Of a DNA stretch of 64,000 nt, positions 25,624 to 33,374 are shown piece by piece. The stretch's first letter is position 1. Every line of letters begins with the position of its first letter. The translations under genes were made by a program, and so were the position numbers. Where the stretch lies: positions 248,001 to 312,000 of the forward strand of contig NZ_CP077095.1 of NCBI RefSeq assembly GCF_014268885.2. The letters run 5' to 3'. This DNA is from Pseudomonas xantholysinigenes. GTDB taxonomy: Bacteria > Pseudomonadota > Gammaproteobacteria > Pseudomonadales > Pseudomonadaceae. The notes under the pieces are model-generated. The model was not told the origin of the DNA. It saw only the letters and a list, made by a program, of their open reading frames with translations, and did not search any database.

Positions 25624-27711
25624 TCAGAAGGTGTAGCTGCCCGTGACCACCAGGCTGCGCGGGTCGCCAAACTGAATCTGCGAACCACTGGTGGCCGAGC
25701 TGTAGTAGGTCTTGTCGGTGATGTTGCTCAGCGCCGCGCGCACGTCCCAGTCGTGGGTGCGGTAGCCCGCTAGGGCATCCCAGCGGCCATAACCAGGCAG
25801 CACGATGGTGTTGGCGTTGTCGGCGTAGCGATCGCCGACCAGGGTCAGGCCGGTCTCGGCGTACCAGCCCAGCTCTGGCTTCCAGGTCACGAACAGGCTG
25901 GCGTTGCGCTTGGCCACGTCGTTGATGCGCTTGCCCTCGTTGCCGTTGTCGTCCTTGACGATGGTGGCATCCTGCAAGCCGAGGCCGCCGCGCACGTACC
26001 AGTTGCCGACCACGTTGCCGGTGGCGGTCAGTTCGATACCGCGCGAGCGCTGCAGCCCGGTCAGCAGGTAGGTACCCTTGTTGAGCGGGTCTTCCTGGCG
26101 GCGGTTGTACAGTTCAATTTCGTAGACCGCGAGCGTGGTGCTCAGGCGCTCGTCGAACCACTCGCTTTTCACGCCGATCTCTTTTTGCCGAGTCAGCTCT
26201 GGATCGGTCTGGTTGGCGTTGCCTTTGGTGCCCGGCGACAGGCCGATCAGCCCGCCGCCAATCGGCGCGAACGACTTGCTCCAGGAGGCATAGAACGAAT
26301 GGTCCTTCCATGGTGTGTAGACCACGCCCAGGCGCGGGCTGGTGCTGGTGCTGTCCTGCTTTTCCTGGACGCCTGAGACCTTGCTGGTGGTGTCCACCTC
26401 GAAGCGATCGAAACGCACGCCCGCCAGCACTTGCCATTCATCGTTCAGGCGAATCTGGTCCTGCAGGTACAGGCCGGTGCTGTCGACGTTGGTCACGTTG
26501 TTGCTGAACAGCTTCATCGCGCCATTGTGCTGATTGCGCGCGGTGGAGCCGCCAATCGGCGCCGAGGTCACGCCGACGCCCTGGTCGAGGCGCGAATGGC
26601 GGCGTTGCTCGCCCACTTCCAGGCCCACCAGCAGGGTGTGCTCCAGGCCGTAGGTCTGCACATGGCCTTCGAGTTCGACGGTGTTGTACAGGTTGCGGGT
26701 GCTCAGGTCCTGCTGCCAGCGTTGGCGCGCGACCAGGCCGGTCGAGGGGGTGTAGCCGGTCAGGTAGGTATTGTCGAAATCGCTCTCCAGCTTGAACAGG
26801 CTGAAGGTATGACGCAGTTGCCACTGGTCGTTGAGGTCGTAGTTCAACCGCGAGCGCAGCGATTGCGCGCGGTCGTCGATGTAGTCGCGCTGGGTATCGC
26901 CATAGGTGGTCTTGCGGCTGACGTCGGCGGGGCGTCCGGTCAGTGGGTTGCCCGGGATACCGCGGTCCGGGGTGCGGTTGTAGCGGCTGTACTCGTATTG
27001 CACCAGCCAGTTCAGGTCGGGGTTCAACTGCCAGCTCATGGACGGCGCGAACAACTGGCGGTGATTGCCATCGATGCCGTCGCGGAAGCTGTTCTTGTCC
27101 TCGTTGCCCAGGTTCAGGCGCAGGCTCAGGGTGTCGCTGGGGTCGGCGCTGAGGTCGGCGTACAGGCTGCGCAGGTCCTGGCTGCCGCCCTGGGCCTCGA
27201 CGGTCGAGCGGCGGCCGTGTTCCGGGGCCTTGCTCACCCGGTTGATGATGCCACCCTGGCTGCCACGGCCATACAGCACCGCCCCCGGGCCCTTGAGTAC
27301 TTCGACCCGCTCGATGTTGTGCAGGTCGCGGGTGTACTGGCTGTCGTCGCGCACGCCGTCCAGGTAGAAGTCGTTGCTGGCGTCGAAACCGCGGATGCGC
27401 AGGCTGTCGAAGCGGGTGTCGGCGCTGCTGCTGACGTTGGGGATGCCTTCGAGTGCCTTGCCCAGGTTGCTGCTGCCGTAGTCCAGCACGCTGCGGGTCT
27501 TCACCGAGTCGATGGCCTGGGGCACGTAGCGGGCCGGGGTCGAGGTGCGGGTGGCCGTGGTCACTTCGCGCACGCGCGGGTTGTCCTCCTCGCGAGTGCT
27601 GTCGGCGGTGATCGCGGTTTCCGACAGGGTGGTGGTGGCGCTGGCCAGGCCTGCGCTGCACAGCAGCGACAGGCCCAGGGTCAGGGGCGAAAGGCGGCAG
27701 GGGGCGAGCAT
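25624..27711 (-). CDS. TonB-dependent siderophore receptor (Fiu-like)
   Basis: Predicted 695-residue outer-membrane protein. Residues 1-25 are a signal peptide ending SAGLASA. The plug domain follows (about 55-165, including LRIRGFDASNDFYLDGVRDD and VEVLKGPGAVLYGRGSQGGIIN), then the 22-strand barrel, ending in the typical C-terminal phenylalanine (VTGSYTF). The absence of a secretin-like N-terminal extension means it does not signal through an anti-sigma factor. It resembles catecholate-type receptors; the ligand is not determinable. A weak Fur-box-like site lies upstream. Confidence 0.92.
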   Translation of the reverse strand: MLAPCRLSPLTLGLSLLCSAGLASATTTLSETAITADSTREEDNPRVREVTTATRTSTPARYVPQAIDSVKTRSVLDYGSSNLGKALEGIPNVSSSADTRFDSLRIRGFDASNDFYLDGVRDDSQYTRDLHNIERVEVLKGPGAVLYGRGSQGGIINRVSKAPEHGRRSTVEAQGGSQDLRSLYADLSADPSDTLSLRLNLGNEDKNSFRDGIDGNHRQLFAPSMSWQLNPDLNWLVQYEYSRYNRTPDRGIPGNPLTGRPADVSRKTTYGDTQRDYIDDRAQSLRSRLNYDLNDQWQLRHTFSLFKLESDFDNTYLTGYTPSTGLVARQRWQQDLSTRNLYNTVELEGHVQTYGLEHTLLVGLEVGEQRRHSRLDQGVGVTSAPIGGSTARNQHNGAMKLFSNNVTNVDSTGLYLQDQIRLNDEWQVLAGVRFDRFEVDTTSKVSGVQEKQDSTSTSPRLGVVYTPWKDHSFYASWSKSFAPIGGGLIGLSPGTKGNANQTDPELTRQKEIGVKSEWFDERLSTTLAVYEIELYNRRQEDPLNKGTYLLTGLQRSRGIELTATGNVVGNWYVRGGLGLQDATIVKDDNGNEGKRINDVAKRNASLFVTWKPELGWYAETGLTLVGDRYADNANTIVLPGYGRWDALAGYRTHDWDVRAALSNITDKTYYSSATSGSQIQFGDPRSLVVTGSYTF

Positions 27712-27752
27712 TACGGGCGTCCGGATTAGCTAGTGAGAAATTGGGCGCGAAT

Positions 27753-27771
27753 GGTAATGCTTGCTATTTAC
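27753..27771 (-). promoter_or_regulatory. Possible Fur box upstream of the siderophore receptor
   Basis: GGTAATGCTTGCTATTTAC matches the 19-base Fur consensus at about 12 positions, 42 bp upstream of the receptor start in an AT-rich stretch. Siderophore receptors are commonly Fur-repressed; the match is moderate. Confidence 0.42.
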
Positions 27772-27856
27772 TATTGCTTGGCTATTTGTAAAGGCTTGTC
27801 TTTACAAATGTATCAATTTGTAACATCCAATTGGATTGTTTTTACGTGATCGCCTA

Positions 27857-27928
27857 TTCGCCGGGCAGGCCGGCTCCTACTGCGTGATGCAGGCCTTTTT
27901 GCAGGAGCCGACCTTGCCAGCGAAGGGG
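27857..27928. repeat. Diverged inverted REP-like pair
   Basis: GCCGGCTCCTAC near 27870 and its inverted counterpart GCAGGAGCCGAC at 27901 flank about 20 bp within the 567-bp gap between the divergent receptor and porin genes. Apart from this and the Fur-like site, the gap shows no gene; the stretch 27930-28278 is AT-rich leader and promoter sequence of the porin with an AAGGAAAA ribosome site. Confidence 0.6.
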
Positions 27929-28278
27929 CCAACCGCGCGCGATTTATATGACAGTTGTACGTTTGTCGCCGGCTTTCCATAAAAGAGACAAATTTGCGCT
28001 GACCCACGGCAGATATGCATGGAAATGCACCAGCGCCGACCTAATTTTTGGTTATATCAACCTGCAATTCACGATTTTTTGACATGTATAAGCAGGCAAG
28101 GCTAGGATTCGGCGTCTACGCCTGCTGGCCATGACTTGGCCATGCGGCTGCAAGGCTCGTTGCAGAGCTGTTGACGGGCTTTTCGGCTTGGATCCGCATA
28201 GCGTCGAACCTACGAAGGGGCGTTGGTTCCTGGCGTTCTAATGCAGAGCGTTTTTGAATACTCAATAAGGAAAATAAC

Positions 28279-29586
28279 ATGTTGAAAACCAGGATCAGCC
28301 TGGTCGCCCTGGCGATGATCGCCGCGACCCAGGCACAGGCCAATGACCAGGCCGAAAGCAAGGGCTTCATCGAGGACAGCCACGCCAACGTCCTGCTGCG
28401 CAACGCCTTTATCAACCGCGACAAGAAGCACCACGTCAACGACCAGTCGCAATGGGGCCAGGCCTTCATCGGCAACTTCTCCTCCGGTTTCACCCAAGGC
28501 ACCGTCGGTGTGGGCGTCGACGCGTTCGCGCTGTACGCCGTGCGCCTGGATGGTGGCAAGGGCCGCAACGGTGGTGGCGGCATCGACTTCTTCAAGCGCG
28601 AAAACACGCTCAATGCGCGTGAGCGCAGCGACGCGGCCAACGACCTGTCCCGCGCTGGCGCGGCGATCAAGTTCCGCGTTTCCAACACCGTGCTCAAGTA
28701 CGGTGACCAGATGCCGGCCCTGCCAGTGCTGCAGTACGACGATTCGCGCCTGCTGCCAGAAAGCTACAGCGGCACCCTGATCACTTCCAAGGAGATCAAG
28801 GGCCTGGAGCTGAACGCCGGTCGCTTCACCAGCGAAGTGCAGAAGAGCGCCCAAGGCCACGACAGCGGTCGCTTGAAGTCGATCAACGTCCTGGGCGGCA
28901 GCTACAAGTTCACTGACAACTTCACCGCGTCGCTGTACACCGCCGACAACGAAGACGTGATGAAGAAGCACTACCTGGGCATGAACTACGTCTACCCGAT
29001 CGCGGCTGACCAGTCCCTGACCCTGGACTTCAACGGCTACAAGTCCAAGCTGGACAAGAAGTTCATCACCAAGTGGGACATGCCGGAAGGCGATCGCGAC
29101 AACACCATCTGGAGCCTGGCGGCGACCTACGCCTTCGGCCCGCACTCGGTGACCATCGCCCACCAGCGCAGCACCGGCGACACCGGCTACAACTACGGTG
29201 GCTACCAGCGTAACGGCGGCTTCGGTGACGGTGGTTCGACCATCTACCTGGCCAACTCCTACTGGTCCGACTTCAACGCCGAGGACGAGCGCTCCTGGCA
29301 GATCGGCTACGGCCTGGACTTCGGCGCCTTCGGCGTACCTGGCCTGACCTACAAGATCGCCTACGTGCGTGGTGACAACATCAACACCCACGGCTTCGGC
29401 GAAGGCAAGGAGCGCGAGATCTTCAACCAGCTGCGCTACGTCGTCCAGGAAGGCCCGGCCAAGGACCTGTCGGTCAAGCTGCGTGGCTCGTTCCTGCGCA
29501 CCAACAATGCTGTCCAGCAGAACGGCTACAACGACGACGGCAACGAAGTCCGCGTATTCGTCGAGTACCCGATCAGCATCTTCTGA
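28279..29586 (+). CDS. OprD-family outer-membrane porin
   Basis: Predicted 435-residue porin with a signal peptide at 1-22 (cleavage after AQA) and the OprD-family opening GFIEDSHANVLLRNAFINRD, then FSSGFTQGTVGVGVDAFALY. It ends in phenylalanine (YPISIF), as outer-membrane barrels do. OprD-family channels pass amino acids, peptides or organic acids. It resembles the OprE/OprQ branch; by memory oprE neighbours aguA in P. aeruginosa, but substrate and exact orthology are not settled. It has its own terminator. Confidence 0.92.
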   Translation: MLKTRISLVALAMIAATQAQANDQAESKGFIEDSHANVLLRNAFINRDKKHHVNDQSQWGQAFIGNFSSGFTQGTVGVGVDAFALYAVRLDGGKGRNGGGGIDFFKRENTLNARERSDAANDLSRAGAAIKFRVSNTVLKYGDQMPALPVLQYDDSRLLPESYSGTLITSKEIKGLELNAGRFTSEVQKSAQGHDSGRLKSINVLGGSYKFTDNFTASLYTADNEDVMKKHYLGMNYVYPIAADQSLTLDFNGYKSKLDKKFITKWDMPEGDRDNTIWSLAATYAFGPHSVTIAHQRSTGDTGYNYGGYQRNGGFGDGGSTIYLANSYWSDFNAEDERSWQIGYGLDFGAFGVPGLTYKIAYVRGDNINTHGFGEGKEREIFNQLRYVVQEGPAKDLSVKLRGSFLRTNNAVQQNGYNDDGNEVRVFVEYPISIF

Positions 29587-29605
29587 TCCTGATCCCGCGT
29601 CAGCC

Positions 29606-29636
29606 ACAGCCCCGGCCTATGCCGGGGCTGTTTCTT
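29606..29636 (+). terminator. Rho-independent terminator of the porin gene
   Basis: ACAGCCCCGGC pairs with GCCGGGGCTGT across a CTAT loop, followed by TTCTTT. It overlaps the last codons of the convergent minus-strand gene. Confidence 0.88.
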
Positions 29637-31287
29637 TCCGGCGTGGGGCCGCCGCTGCTGGCGTCACGTCCACCTCGCCGGTCTCTGGCGCAAAGCTGTC
29701 ACTGCGCGCCATCCGCCACATCCGCGCGTAGAACTCGCTGGTGATCGCGCCGCTGAGCAGTTCGCCGGGTTTGAGGAAGGTGTGCAACTGCGAGAACAGG
29801 CTGATTTCGCTGGAGCTGATGCGTCGCACCAGGTGCTTGGGCTTGAGCTCCGCGGGGTGGTCAAGGCCGGCGGCGGCGAGTATTTCGGCCAGGGCATGCA
29901 AGGTGTTGCGGTGGAAGCTGGCGACCCGCTCGGCCTTCTCCGGCACCACCAGCGCGCGTTGGCGCAATGGATCCTGGGTGGCCACGCCGGTCGGGCATTT
30001 GTTGGTGTGGCAGCTTTGCGACTGGATGCAGCCGATGGCGAACATGAAGCCGCGCGCCGAGTTCACCCAGTCGGCGCCGATGGCCAGCACGCAGGCGATG
30101 TCGAAGGCGCTGACCAGCTTGCCCGCCGCGCCAATCCGTATGCGCTCGCGCAGGTTCAGCCCGACCAGGGTGTTGTGCACGAACATCAAGCCCTCGCGCA
30201 ATGGCACGCCGATGTTGTCGGAGAACTCCCGGGGCGCGGCGCCGGTGCCGCCTTCCTTGCCGTCGACGACGATGAAGTCCGGGGTGATGCCGGTGGCCAG
30301 CATGGCCTTGGCGATGCCCATGAACTCCCACGGATGACCCAGGCAGAACTTGAAGCCCACTGGCTTGCCGCCAGACAGCTCGCGCAGCCGGGCGATGAAT
30401 TGCAGCAGCTCCACCGGCGTGCGGAAGGCGCTGTGCGCCGCCGGCGAGATGCAGTCCTCGCCTTCGCGCACGCCGCGGGTCGCGGCAATCTCGGCACTGA
30501 CCTTGTGCCCGGGGAGGATGCCGCCATGGCCCGGCTTGGCTCCCTGGCTGAGCTTGACCTCGATCATCTTCACCTGGGCATCGCGGGCCTGGGCGGCGAA
30601 GCGTTCAGGGTCGAAGCGACCGTCCTCGGTGCGGCAGCCGAAGTAGCCGCTGCCGATTTCCCAAATCAGGTCGCCGCCGTGCTCACGGTGATAGGGGCTG
30701 ATACTGCCTTCGCCGGTGTCATGGGCGAAGCGGCCCAGGCGCGCGCCCTTGTTCAGCGCGGCGATGGCGTTGGCACTGAGGGCGCCGAAGCTCATCGCCG
30801 AGATGTTGAAGATCGACGCCGAATACGGCTGGGTGCACTGTGGCCCGCCGATGCGGATGCGCAACGACCCAGGGTCGGGCATCTGCACTGGCAGCATCGA
30901 GTGGCTGATGAATTCGAAGCCGGGCTTGTAGGCGTCGTTGAGCGTGCCGAAGGCCTTCTCGGCGCTTTCGTTCTTGGCCCGGGCGTAGACCAGCGAGCGC
31001 TGGGCGCGGGAGAACGGCAGCTTGTCGTCGTCGCCCTCGATCAGGTACTGGCGGATCTCCGGGCGGATGGTCTCGATCAGGTAGCGGATATTGCCCAGGA
31101 TCGGGTAGTTGCGGCGCACGGCGTGGTGGGTCTGGCGCAGGTCGTTGAGGCCGACCAGGCTAAGCAGGGCGCAGGCCAGTGTGAATGGCCAGAGCCAGCT
31201 GTGCTGAGAGAGAAAGGGCAGGCTGACGAGGGTGAACAGCAGGCACAGGGCCAGGCAGGCGTAACGGCTGGGAAGCGAGTCTTTCAT
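29617..31287 (-). CDS. Membrane-anchored FMN-binding glutamate synthase-like protein
   Basis: Predicted 556-residue protein. Two hydrophobic segments at about 8-26 and 31-47 anchor it; the rest is a TIM-barrel domain like the FMN/synthase part of glutamate synthase large subunit: ISAMSFGALSANAIAALNKGA, EVKLSQGAKPGHGG, VDGKEGGTGAAP and a cysteine cluster CIQSQSCHTNKCP for an iron-sulfur centre. It has no amidotransferase domain, so it is not a complete glutamate synthase. Such stand-alone proteins are common in pseudomonads with unknown reaction. It lies between the porin and the T6SS island. Confidence 0.88.
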   Translation of the reverse strand: MKDSLPSRYACLALCLLFTLVSLPFLSQHSWLWPFTLACALLSLVGLNDLRQTHHAVRRNYPILGNIRYLIETIRPEIRQYLIEGDDDKLPFSRAQRSLVYARAKNESAEKAFGTLNDAYKPGFEFISHSMLPVQMPDPGSLRIRIGGPQCTQPYSASIFNISAMSFGALSANAIAALNKGARLGRFAHDTGEGSISPYHREHGGDLIWEIGSGYFGCRTEDGRFDPERFAAQARDAQVKMIEVKLSQGAKPGHGGILPGHKVSAEIAATRGVREGEDCISPAAHSAFRTPVELLQFIARLRELSGGKPVGFKFCLGHPWEFMGIAKAMLATGITPDFIVVDGKEGGTGAAPREFSDNIGVPLREGLMFVHNTLVGLNLRERIRIGAAGKLVSAFDIACVLAIGADWVNSARGFMFAIGCIQSQSCHTNKCPTGVATQDPLRQRALVVPEKAERVASFHRNTLHALAEILAAAGLDHPAELKPKHLVRRISSSEISLFSQLHTFLKPGELLSGAITSEFYARMWRMARSDSFAPETGEVDVTPAAAAPRRKETAPA

Positions 31288-31434
31288 GGGGCCATCGCAA
31301 GCAGGTTGACCGGCCTAGGATAGGCAAAGCCACGTGATGGAAAACCTGGGCAATCGGTAAAAGACTATTACTCGCGGTGCAGCGAGCGTGCCCGGCCCAC
31401 CGCGCCCTGCCGGGTCGACAGGGCACGCGGGGCG

Positions 31435-33363
31435 CTATTGCTTGAACACCTGCTTCACCCGCCCGTCGATCTCGCCCTTGTCGCCCTGCCCCGAGGCCTT
31501 GGCCTGCGGACCGCCGCCCAGGTTCAGGTCGAGCTTGCCATCGGTGTTGATGATGCCGTCGGCCGTCGCATGGATGTTGAACTGGGTGCAGCTGATATTG
31601 ATGGTGCCGTCGGACTTCAGCTCGATCACGCTGTCGCCACAGACCAGGCGGATCTGGTCGCCGGCATCCATCACGTAGTTGCCGTGCACACTGTCGCGCT
31701 TGTCGCCACCGACCAGCAGGATGTCGCGCTGGCGCACCGAACGCAGGCGGTCCTGGCCGATGGTCACGGTCTCGATCATGCCCACGGTCTTGACCCGGCT
31801 GATGCCCACGGAGAGTGTCTGGTTCTGCTCCACCACGCTGTCCATGTTGCGCTCGGCATGCACGTACAGCTGTTCGGCGCCCTTCTTGTCCTCCATGCGG
31901 ATTTCATTGAAGTTGGCCGGGCTGCCGCCCTTGCTCGAGCGGCTCTTCATGCCGCTTTGCGTGGCGCTGCCGGGCAGGTCGTAGGGCACGGTCTGTTCGG
32001 CGTTGTACACACGCCCGGTGATGATCGGCCGGTCGGGGTCGCCTTCGAGGAAGCTGACGATCACTTCCTGGCCAATACGCGGCACCTGGATCGAACCCCA
32101 GTTCTTGCCCGCCGTGGCTTGCGATACGCGGATCCAGCACGAGCTGTTCTCGTTGGACTGGTCGTGGCGGTCCCAGTGGAAGTGCACCTTGACCCGGCCG
32201 TACTGGTCGGTCCAGATCTCCTCGCCGGAAGGGCCGACCACCACGGCAGTCTGCGGGCCCTTGACGATCGGCCGCAGGGTGCTGCCCACCGGGCGGTAGC
32301 TTTGCTGGGCATCGATGCAGCTGAGGTTGCTCTCGAACTGCGCCGCGCCGCCGCCGCCGCCGCTCTCCAGGCGCTCCTGGTGCACGTAGTAGCGGGCCGC
32401 GACGATCAGGTACTCGCGGTTCTGGTCCTGGCGGCTGAAGTTGCTCAGGCTGAACAGGTGGCCACTGCCCAGGCCGCGCGCGTTGCCGCGCAGCTCGACC
32501 CGTTCGTGCAGGCTCTGCAACGACTCCAGACGGGTGCGCGCGTAGTGCTCGCCGTCCTGGGTCTGCTCGTAGGCACCCGGATAGTCGTACAGCGGGTAGT
32601 CGCCGGACTGGTGCGGGCGCGGCATTGCCGAGCGCACGTCGATGCGCGCGCTGGGGCGCTGGAAGTCGTAGTCGTTGAGTTCCAGCGAGCCTGGCTGGAC
32701 TTCCTGGGCCAGGTGCCAGTCGTTGATATGGTCGCGCTCGCGGTGCTGGCCGTCCGGTGGGTAGTAGGGCACGGTCTCGTAGCCGGGCACCTTCTGGTGC
32801 GCGCCATAGGCGTCGGCGAGCACCAGCACGTGGCGTTCCTGTTCATGGCGGAAGAAGTAGTAGATGCCTTCTTCCTCCATCAGCCGGCTGACGAAGTCGA
32901 AGCTGGTCTCGCGGTACTGCACGCAGTATTCGCGCTCGCGGTAGTTGCGGCTCAGGGCGTCCTCGAAATCCGAGAAGCCCAGGTCACGGAACACCTGCTT
33001 GATGATCTGCGGCGCGCTCAGGTGCTGGAAGATCCGGCAGTCGCTGGTGCGGGTCAGCAGCCACAGCCACGGGCGCAGGGTGACCCGGTAGGCGGCGAAC
33101 TGGCCCTGGTCCACCGACTGGCTGCAGCGCGCGACGATGCCATGGAAGTGCCGTGAACTGCCGACGCTCTGCTGCACGCTCAGGCTCATCGGCTTGCCCA
33201 GCAACTGGTTGAGGTCGATGGCCGGATCGTCGCTGGTCAGCTGCAGCTCGAAGTCGAACAGGCGGCCTAGCTCTTCGCTGCCGCCCATCTCGGCAAGGAT
33301 CAGCTTGTCCGGCCCCAGGGGGCTGTTGATCTGCGCCAGGCGCGTGAACTGCTTGAACAGCAT
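31435..33363 (-). CDS. vgrG: T6SS spike protein VgrG (TssI)
   Basis: Predicted 642-residue trimeric spike protein. The gp27-like N-terminal part (about 1-380) includes RLMEEEGIYYFFRHE; the gp5 OB-fold and needle part follows with EIWTDQYGRVKVHFHWDRHD and WGSIQVPRIGQEVIVSFLEGDPDRPIITGRVYN. The C-terminus stops after the beta-helix (GGGPQAKASGQGDKGEIDGR) with no effector domain. It is last in the minus-strand tss unit, 11 bp after clpV. No adaptor or PAAR gene follows. Confidence 0.97.
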   Translation of the reverse strand: MLFKQFTRLAQINSPLGPDKLILAEMGGSEELGRLFDFELQLTSDDPAIDLNQLLGKPMSLSVQQSVGSSRHFHGIVARCSQSVDQGQFAAYRVTLRPWLWLLTRTSDCRIFQHLSAPQIIKQVFRDLGFSDFEDALSRNYREREYCVQYRETSFDFVSRLMEEEGIYYFFRHEQERHVLVLADAYGAHQKVPGYETVPYYPPDGQHRERDHINDWHLAQEVQPGSLELNDYDFQRPSARIDVRSAMPRPHQSGDYPLYDYPGAYEQTQDGEHYARTRLESLQSLHERVELRGNARGLGSGHLFSLSNFSRQDQNREYLIVAARYYVHQERLESGGGGGAAQFESNLSCIDAQQSYRPVGSTLRPIVKGPQTAVVVGPSGEEIWTDQYGRVKVHFHWDRHDQSNENSSCWIRVSQATAGKNWGSIQVPRIGQEVIVSFLEGDPDRPIITGRVYNAEQTVPYDLPGSATQSGMKSRSSKGGSPANFNEIRMEDKKGAEQLYVHAERNMDSVVEQNQTLSVGISRVKTVGMIETVTIGQDRLRSVRQRDILLVGGDKRDSVHGNYVMDAGDQIRLVCGDSVIELKSDGTINISCTQFNIHATADGIINTDGKLDLNLGGGPQAKASGQGDKGEIDGRVKQVFKQ

Positions 33364-33374
33364 GGTCGGTCCTG

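Noticed and set aside
25624..27711. Receptor with N-terminal signalling domain
   Set aside because: The mature protein goes almost directly into the plug domain and no sigma/anti-sigma genes are adjacent.
31387..31427. CGTGCCC/GGGCACG inverted repeat after vgrG as terminator
   Set aside because: The loop is long and no T run follows on either strand, so support is too weak.
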